This document shows positions 1 through 9,700 of a stretch of 64,000 nucleotides of DNA, in pieces. A program made the translations under genes and the position numbers. The stretch's first letter is position 1, and each line of letters opens with the position of its first letter. The notes beneath the pieces were generated by a model. That model searched no databases, was not told the DNA's origin, and was given only the letters and a program-made list of their open reading frames with translations. The DNA comes from Lithospermum erythrorhizon (lineage: Eukaryota > Streptophyta > Magnoliopsida > Boraginales > Boraginaceae), in NCBI GenBank assembly GCA_019722365.1, contig JADFUC010002393.1:56982-120981 (forward strand), read 5' to 3'.

Positions 1-731
1 AAAAGGATGTTAGGGGGCTTTTGGGACGACATGCTTAAATTGGTTGAATATAATATCCATGCATCTTCGACATCTGATGTCCATGCAGAACACGATAGAA
101 TCCCAAAATCCATATAACAGTGGCTATACATTTCAGGTAACTAACACACCTTCACATCACCACTATCATCGGCTGCCGCAAGGAAAGAAGACTTTGAATT
201 GCAACAAATCTACAAATTCAGGAATCATAAAAAGGTGAAAAGGCAATGGGATTAAGTCTTCCACTATAAAGATAGCTTGGGAAAGATGTAACAGATCTTA
301 AGAAAGAAGGGAAAAGAGAATCTAACCCAAAAACCATTCTAAGAAAAGATGAATATAACAAAACTTCAAAAACAATATCATAGAAATGTACCATAGTTGT
401 AAATAGCAGTAAATAACATCGCGGTGAATAGAGGCGTCGTGGTAGCATAGTACTACACAGCGTCGCGGTGAATAGCGGAAAATAGCGAATTTTTGGAGTT
501 TCGCCGCTATAGACCGCTGAACGCTATTCACAACTTTGAAATATGCGTTCACAACTTTGAAATATATAGGTTAGAGAAAACCAATATACAAAATTTACTC
601 CTTCAAGAAGAGTGATTAAAATGCAAGTAATATAAAAAGAAAAGTAATATATTTCCAAATTCAGTAGATCTATCATGAAAAACATAATTATAAACTAAAA
701 TATAGAAACCCATTATTGTATAGGATTTCAC
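1..731 (-). other. WD40 gene intron 4 (partial) with hAT-MITE-like debris
   Basis: No exon was recognised here. At 418-560 there is short inverted sequence (GTGAATAGCGG against CCGCTGAACGCTATTCAC) and a doubled CACAACTTTGAAATAT. This composition (TAGCGG / CGCTA) is common inside plant hAT-type MITEs. The borders cannot be fixed by eye. Confidence 0.35.
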
Positions 732-788
732 CTGATTGATTTCATCCTTGTTATAGTTATAACTCTCCAATGGTTTCCATGAATCGGC
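732..788 (-). CDS. WD40 gene exon 4
   Basis: This exon has 57 nt, 19 codons: ADSWKPLESYNYNKDEINQ. The acceptor is ...AATTTAG and the donor GTGAAATCC. It begins blade 3. I could find no exon 5 between 1 and 731, so the remainder of the gene should lie left of the window. Confidence 0.75.
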
Positions 789-3700
789 CTAAATTAGTAA
801 CAATTCATTAAGTCAGTAATGGATCATCACTAGATATCATGACAATGAAATCAATGTAAAAAAAAAAATTCAACACAAAGTTTGTATGAAAACAAGGTTT
901 TGCTGCTTGTTAAACAAAGTCCATGTTGGACTGCTCTGTCTGGAAATTTCAGAACAATAGGAGTAGCCAGCAAATCCCCCAAAGCTCATAATAAGAAATG
1001 TGACAATATCAAAACATCACAGAAGATGTCAAGTTATAATGGACACAGTAATATGGATCATGTTGAAAGTTGTGAACAATCCAGCAATCAAAGATAATAC
1101 TTGTAAGTCAACAAGAAAATTAGAATATACTACCTCCATCCCAATTTCTTAGAGATCTTTGATTTTCCAGAAAGTTTAAGGAAAATTCAAATTGAACTGA
1201 AACCAATACTTAACCCCTACACTACCTGTACATGATTTGGTCAAGAAAAGAACTTGTATTCGAATATAAAAAAATGAAAAAAGATTCTTTAGATTAATTG
1301 ATGGAGGAAGTAGAATTTTCCACAAAACCTACCATGTGCAAGAAATGACCCTTATATGCCTTACCATATGCACATCAAAACTTTTCACTTCATTTCCTGT
1401 AGATACATATATAACATCTTCATTGCCTGAAAATATAAGTACATATTTGTTATCATAGGAATGGTAACCAGTTGCAGTTAAGTTTATCACGGTCATTTTC
1501 CATTTAAATGACAATGAGCACTGTGAATGATTTGACCTGTGTAAAATTAACAGTGATAAAACTACAAATTGGACATAATAGGCATTTTACCAAGTGCAGA
1601 ATTGCAATATAAATTCATCAAACAAATTAGATAAGATTAAAATTATAAAAATTATATCATCATGTCTTATATATTTGGCCTAATTGTATCTTGACTTTGG
1701 CTGGAACTGGAAGGCATCAGTTGACTAAAGCCCCTCGCTTATAGGGTACAGTAGAACACCCTTTTTAACACTGATGTTCTAAATACTAGAAAATTGAAAC
1801 TTGCAAGTTCCATTTTCAGAATTTGGTTTCCAAATATCTTTTGAACTAGGGATACTAATTAAGAACTATTTACAGCTTCCGTAAACAGCATGTTGGCTAC
1901 ATGGTTATTTGACCCTCAAAAGCGAAAGTAGATTGATGCTTTGGGAATCTGGAAATTTCACAAACAATTCAAACAAATGTAGCACCATTGTCACCAGAAA
2001 CAGGATACAATACGGAGGCGTGGTGCGGGGGACGGAAAAAGCGATACGCTATTTTTTAAGTTTCCGGTACGGAGGGGGGTGGGTATACTCATTTTAGGAA
2101 ACATTGGTTCAACAATTATTTTACTGTTAGTTTTTTTTTTCGTGTAACTTTTTTATTATTGGAAGATTCCGGAAAATATTTTTGGGACTAATCTAATTAT
2201 ATTAGGTTTAGGTTTAGTATTTAATTTGCCTATATATATTGATAATTTCTCCATCTTTATATTTTATTAGTATCCCAATAAAAAATAATATACTAACTAG
2301 CAACAAAGTTATTTTGCTTTACCATGATTTTTGGAAGAAACAAAGCACCGAGTCCTAACACATGAAGCTAATTCGGATGACGATGTTAGCATTATTCAAG
2401 AAGAACAAGTTAGCAAATCATCCCAATTGAGTTCACAAAATTCAAATGAAATTACATCATCAAGCAAATCAAATACTAATGCAACTTTAGGGCCTTTGTA
2501 TGAGGAAGATGAATTAATAAGTGATGTTGGTTCTAAAGGCGGTGGTGGGACAAAGTCATGGATTTGTAAACATTGCAACAGAACATGTAAGAGTTCATAT
2601 ACAAGAATTCATAAGCATATTTTTGGTCCTCAACCAGGGAAGAAAGCTGAGATATCGAGATGTGAAGTAATGAAAAATAATAGAGAATTGTTCGAGATGA
2701 TACGTAAAAGGGTACAAGAGGCAGAGTCATTAAGTGTTCTGACAAATCTAAAAACTTCAACTTTGAAACTCAAATTGATATATTCTAATCCAATAGTGGA
2801 TAGTTTCAAGAGTTTGGACAGACATCAAGTAGATTTGAAAGTTATGCGTTGTAAGCGAATTCCATTTAATGTGGTGTTGAAATCGATTTCATTGAGATGG
2901 CGCGAGCTCTTAACAATGCACCAAAAGGGTATAAACTTCCATCGTCCGAAAAGGCAAGGACTACTCTTTTGGACAAGTACAAGAACAATGTTGAAGAGGA
3001 TTGGCTCCGTTGAAATACCATAATCACAAGAAACGTGAATTTACTAACCGTACTTGTATCAGAAACGGCCGTCTCAAAACGGGATACGAGTCGGAGTTGG
3101 GACGGTGGTTGATGGCGTCCGACTCCAATTTCTTTCTTCTCAGCGACTCAAAAACATGAAAATCTTGATTTCTCAAGGTTGCCATTGAAGATTTTGTTGG
3201 AATTATAAGGATTAGAGGTATGTTCCATTTTCTGCATATTGATGAATATTCTAGATGGTGGGAATGTGTAAGGCTTAATTATTTGTTTAATAAGACTTCT
3301 ATTTTGTTGGGCCACCAAGTTACTATTTATGATTAAGTGTCTATTTCATAAATTATATTCAAAAATCTAAATCGTATAAACTATAGTAAGTGCAATTTAA
3401 TTATATAATAGTGTAATTTATTGCATTGTATTTTAATTACTTAGAATTTAGACCAACTGTGAATGTCAAAGACAAGTCATATCATATATTGTAAAACAAT
3501 TCCGAACAAAACTTAAATTTTATTAAAATATATGAAAAACATCAAAATTAAATAATTGAACAATTTATATTTTGTTTCTCTGGCTCGATTCTGTACTACT
3601 AATAGTTTGGAATGGTGAATGGCAATTCGTGGCGACAAAGCTCAAAAAGTCGCGACGAGACGGAAGCTTTTTATACTTTTCACGGTGATTATTTTTAATA

Positions 3701-6700
3701 ATAATATTGTTCATGAAAAATATAAAATAGCTTGATTAAATATCATCGACATGAACTCAAAAAGTCAAACAAAGCATCGCAATTCAATGACAAATAGAAT
3801 CATCAAATATGAAACTAGAATGAAAAAAAAAAACAAACACCACAAGTCCACAATTCAATAAAAAAAAACATAATATTCATTCTAAAATAATGTACTAAAA
3901 GTAATAAAAAAAAAATTAACTAAACATATTAGGCCTTAATTTATTGAACAAACTATCTAAAGCTTGATAAATAATTAGTTAACCCAATAATTTACTAAAT
4001 AATTGAATTAACTTAATAATTTACTAAATAATTCGTTAACTTAATAACTTACTAAGTAATTGAACAATCCCCAAAACAATATTAAACAAACAAATAATTT
4101 ATTGAACAATTAAATTAACTAAAATTAAACAAATAAATTATCCCAAAACAATAAAAAAGTAAGCAAATACAAGAAATTAACTAACCTTGAAGTGTCTTGT
4201 AGAAAACAAACACAAGAAAGGAGAAAGAAAAAAATAGAAGAAAAAAGAAGGGCAAAGTAAGAGAAGATGGCTGCTAGAACGGTAAATAAGAATGAATGAA
4301 GCTTTTGGTTTTTATATTTAGGGTTTCAAATTATGCCTCTTTGGACTCTTAAGTTTTACTCGGATTAACATCACCCTGCGACTTCCATCTCGTTTCCTCC
4401 AACCTGCTTTGAAATCCTCTAAGGATCAATACTCGGGATTCGAAAGTGGAGGAAATGAATGAAAATTAGGTATGACAACGTCCAATCAGTAAGAGAATTC
4501 GATAACGATCTTTGAAATCGACCGGAGGAAACAAAAATAAATTGTTCAATTATTTAATTTTGATGTTCTTCATATATTTTAATAATTTTTAAGTTTTGTC
4601 CAACAATATATGATATATAACTTATCTTTGACATTCACAGTTGGTCTAAATTCTAAGTAATTAAAATACAATGCAATAAATTACACCACTACGTAATTAA
4701 ATTGCACTTACTATACTCTATATGATTTGAATTTTTTAATATAATTTATGAAACGGACACTTAATCATAAATAATAGCTTGGTGGCCTAACAAAATAGAA
4801 GCCTTATTAAACAAATAAATTAAACCCCTCACTGCGTTTCCGCATCCCAGGATATTCATCAACCTTTCCTCCCAATATTTCTTCCCAAATCATAAAATGG
4901 AACAACCCTTTATCCTTAGTAATTCCAACAAAATCTTCAATGGCAACCTTAGTAATCGGTACTCGTATGTCTTTTGAGTCTTAGTAAAATTGTTGTTGAA
5001 TCATTTGGGGCGCCATCAACCACCATCGACTCCGACTTCGTATGCCTTTTAAACACGATTAAATCTCTAATCTGATACGGTTTGTAAATTCACATTTCTT
5101 GTGACTATGGGTAGCACAGGCTCGAGCCTTCAACAAGGCCAATTTTAAACTGCAATGAGATTATCTTAAAAGTTAATTATTTTAATTCTTGTAATCTACT
5201 TGCTTCTCATTTCAAGTATAGGTTTGTAGTTTTTCATAATTACTGAGCAGATTAGTGACACTCATGCTTGTTATTAAATGAGGTAGGGAACCAGAGTAGT
5301 TTCAAAAGTACCGTTCCAACTTATATAGGAACCATCCATCTCTTCCCCATATTACCTTTTGAGTTCTGATCTAACTTGAATAAGCAGAAGTGCTGAACTT
5401 ATCGTGATTCAAGAACATCAACCATTGAGCTAGGCCAACTCCTAATTTTTTTAGTAAAATTAAGCATCTATTTAGCATGTTTAGTGTTGTTAAGTAAATC
5501 TAGCGCCCTCATTTAATTTCATGATTTTTTTCCCGATTCATATAGGAATAATTGGTCACTTCCCTGTAAATATTTTGAGTTCTGCTATGACGGAAATAAG
5601 AGCAACCTAATATGATTGTATCATGTTACAACGGATGCGAATCTAGGATTACAGAATTACGTAAAAGTTGCAGAAGAAAGTAAATACACCAGAGATTTAA
5701 CGTGATATTTCTAACAAAGTGTTAGACTAATCCACGGGCAGAACAATCAGAAAGTTTCACTATAATGGAAAAGAAACAGATTACAGATGACCAACACTAT
5801 GGTCTCAGATGTGTAGATTACTACGCCAGATGAGTAGTTTAAGGTTAAAACTATATAACTTTCCTATATTAAATGTTTAGGTTACAATGATTCAGATTGG
5901 AATAGAAAAGTATTTATAGTCTAAATCTCAAAATTAAGCCCCCTCAAAATATCCCGAGGTTACAATGATTCAGAATGGAATAGAAAAGTATTTATAGTCT
6001 AAATCTCAAAGTTAAGCCGCCTCAAAAGTATATAACTTTCCTATATTAGATGTTTAGGTTATAATGATTCAGATTGGAATTGAAAAATATTTATAGTCTA
6101 AATCTCAAAGTTAAGCCGCCTTAAAATATCCTGAGGTTACAATGATTCAGAATGGGAGTTACACAGGTCCCGACCTCAGCTCTTATCCCGAGATCGGGAC
6201 TTCTACAGGTCCCGAACTCCACTAGGCTTCAAGTCTTCATTTGGTAGGGTCGTCGGCAACCCCGACCAAGTCCCGAACTCCTCTGCTTCAACAACGGTAA
6301 CTTCGATTCAAGGCATATCTAACAAATCTCCATCTTGACTTGAATTTTCTTCAGATAACAGAAAACTTCCCCAAATATCATCATGCTCAGAAAAATGCAC
6401 CAGATCAGTACCAGATGTGTTCAGATAGTGAATAGATATGCAGAATGCACCAAATGCAGATGTGGCTCTGCCTCAGACGTTGCCCAGCCACGGGCAACTA
6501 ACAGCTCTGAATATTCAGCAAGTCCAGACAATGCTGAAACTTGCTCTGTGGAACCGGCTTCGTAAACATATCAGCTGGGTTATCTGCAGTACCCACTTTG
6601 TTTACCTTAATCCTCTTCTCACCTCTCAGAAAATGATATCGCACATCAATGTGCTTCGTCCTATCATGATGAACCTGATCCTTGGTTAAACATATTGCAC

Positions 6701-9700
6701 TCAAACTGTCACAATATATCACCGCCTGATCGTGATGTAGCCCCAGATCACTAACTAGTCCTCTCAACCAGATACCCTCCTTAGCAACCAGATACCCTCC
6801 TTAGCAGCTTCTGTAAGTGTCATATACTCTGCCTCAGTAGTAGACAAAGTCACCGTGGATTGCAGCGTAGCTCTCCAACTCACAACAGAACCACCAAGAG
6901 TAAATACATAACCAGTCATAGATCTTCTACCGTCTACATCTCCAGCATAGTCAGAATCAGAATATCCAGAAATTAAACACTGACTATCACCACCATAACA
7001 AAGACCAATATCAGACGTACCTCTGAGATAGCGAAAAATCCTCTTCACAGCCTGCCAATGTTCTTTACCAGGGTCAGCCATGAACCTACTGACAACACTA
7101 ACAGCATGTGCAAGATCAACAAATGATTTAGGTGCAAATGCAACAGACAGACGCGCATTTGAAGAACTAGGAGTTTCAATTGGTTTAGCAGCAGTCATAC
7201 CAAATCTGGACAGAACCTTCTCAACATAACCTTTCTGTGATAAGAAAAGCTTCTTCTGATTTCTATTCCTAAATATCTATATACCTAAAATTTTCTTTGC
7301 AGCACCCAAATCCTTCATTTCAAACTCAGTACTAAGTAACCCCTTCAACTTTTGAATATCAGACTTTTCAACTGCAGCTATCAACATATCTACATACAGA
7401 ACTAAGCAGATAAGGAAACCATCACTAACCTTGTTGTAGTAAACACAACTATTATATAGACTCTTCGAATACCCAATCTCCACCATGTAGCTATCAAATC
7501 TCTTGTACCACTACCTCGGGGACTGCTTCAAACCATACAAAGATTTCTTCAACCTGCAAACATAGTCTTCCTTTCCGGGTTCCTGAAAACCATCTGGCTG
7601 GGTCATATAAATCTCTTCATCCAACTCTCCATGTAAGAAAGTTGTCTTGACATCTAACTGCTCGAGCTCCAAGTCCTGATGTGCAACTACAGCAAGAAGC
7701 ACCCTGATAGAAGTGTGTCTGACTACAGGTGAGAATATCTCATTGTAGTCAACTCCCTCCCTCTGACTGAAACCTCTAGCAACCACTCTAGCTTTATATT
7801 GTATCCCCTCAGATAGTGATAACCCTTCTTTCTTCTTGAATATCCACTTGCAAGTGACAATCTTTTTGCCTGCTGGTTTTCTAGCCAACTCCCAAGTCTG
7901 ATTCTTCTGAATCGTTTTCATTTCCTTTCCCATGGCAGCAAGCCATTGGACTGACTCGGTACCAGTTACAACTTCTTTATAAGAAACTGGCTCATGAGGA
8001 TCAACTTCCTCTGCAACCTGTAAAGCAAATGTCAATATATCCTCATAACCATACCTCGTAGGAGGTATTAGGGCGATCAAGAGCCACACTGTGATGTTCA
8101 TCTGGGGATGGAACTTCTGATGTTTCTGCCTCTGACTGTGACTGAGAAGAGCTACTCTCACCATCACCATTAACACCAGAATCTCTGTGCTCCACCTGCT
8201 TCCCAACACCACCTTCTGCTTCAGCAATTGTGGATTTTATGGTTGAACTAAACATAGAATTCTCATCAAATATCACATTTCTACTCAGAATAACTCGTCT
8301 CTCAGATGATGACCAAATTCTATACCCTTTCACACCATCACCATAGCCTACAAATATACCCTTCTTTGCCCTTGGTTCTAACTTACCCTCATTCACATGA
8401 TAATAAGCAGTGCAGCCAAAGACTCTCAATCCTGTATAATCAGCAGACTTATTAGACCACAATTCAATAGGAGTTTTCAGATTAATACCTGTGTGAGGAC
8501 CACGGTTTATCAGATAGCAGGCTGTGTTGACTGCTTCTGCCCAAAACATTCTTGTCAACCCAGCATTTGAGAGCATACAACGAGCTCTCTCCAGAAGTGT
8601 CTGATTCATACGTTCTGCTACACCATTCTGCTGGGGTGTATGCCTAACCGTATGATGCCTAGCAATCCCTTCCGCCTTACAAAACTCATCAAACTCAGAC
8701 GAACAGAATTCCAGACCGTTATCAGTACGCAGCCGCTTGACCTTCTTCCCTGTTTGATTTTCCACTAAAGTCTTCCAATCCTTGAAGTGCTTGAAAGCAT
8801 CACTTTTCTGCTTCATAATAAAGACCCAAGTCATCCTTGTTGATTAAACTTCTGGTCATAATAAACATCACTTTCCTACATACGAAGCACGAACAGACGT
8901 TCCTTCTTGTTGGTTAAGCTTCTGGTCATATACAGACTTTCCAGCTTAGCCCACAATCCAGCAGCGGTCTCCTGCTCAGAAACTTCCGTAATAATCTCAT
9001 CCTCCAGAGACAACAACAACGTTGAGTGTGCCTTCTCCTCCAAGGAATCCCAATTTTCCGGAACCGGTGCAGGCGGATTCTTCATAAGAGGAGACCAGAT
9101 CCCCTCTCGCTTCAATAATGCCCTCACCTTGATTTGCCATAGACCGAAACTATTTCTCCCATTAAACTTATCTACTTCCAAACCTTTACCACCCATCGTC
9201 TTCGCCGGATTCCAGATATGAGCTCTGATACCAATTTGATATAACGAATGCAAATCTAGAATCCCAGAATTACGTAAAAGTTGCAAAATAAAATAAATAA
9301 CACCAGAGATTTAACGTGATATTCCTAATAAAGTGTTAGGACTAATCCACAGACAGAACCATCAGAAAATTTCACTATAATGGGGAAGAAACAGATTACA
9401 AATGAGCAACACTATGCTCTCAGATGTATAGCTTTCATTTATCAAATGTTTAGATTACAATGATTCAGAATGGGCTAGAGAAGTATTTATAGTCCAAATC
9501 TCAGAGTTAAGCCTCCTCAAAATATCCCGAGGTCGAGACTTACACAGGTCCCGACCTGGTCCCGAACTCTAGTGGGCTTTAGGTCTTCATTTGGTCGGGA
9601 CTTAGGTCGGGGTTTGCAACCCCGACCAAGTCCCGATCTCCTCTGTTTCAGCAACTGTGACTTCGATTCAAAGCATATTTAACATATCATAGTCGAAATG

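Larger units (their letters stand above)
5619..9689 (-). mobile_element. Copia LTR retrotransposon (Tork/Tnt1-like), complete ends, decayed genes
   Basis: The element proper is 5624-9684, flanked by perfect 5-bp duplications TATCA (5619-5623 and 9685-9689). Read on the minus strand, it has a 5' LTR at 9237-9684, a PBS TTGGTATCAGAGCT at 9221-9234 (initiator Met tRNA type), gag, integrase, reverse transcriptase, RNase H, a polypurine tract AGATGGAGATT at 6325-6335, and a 3' LTR at 5624-6324. The integrase-before-RT order proves Copia. Zinc knuckle, protease and the integrase N-terminus are deleted. Several frameshifts, a catalytic codon loss and a tandem duplication make it non-autonomous. It sits antisense to nothing: it is in the same orientation as the host WD40 gene. 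Confidence 0.93.
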
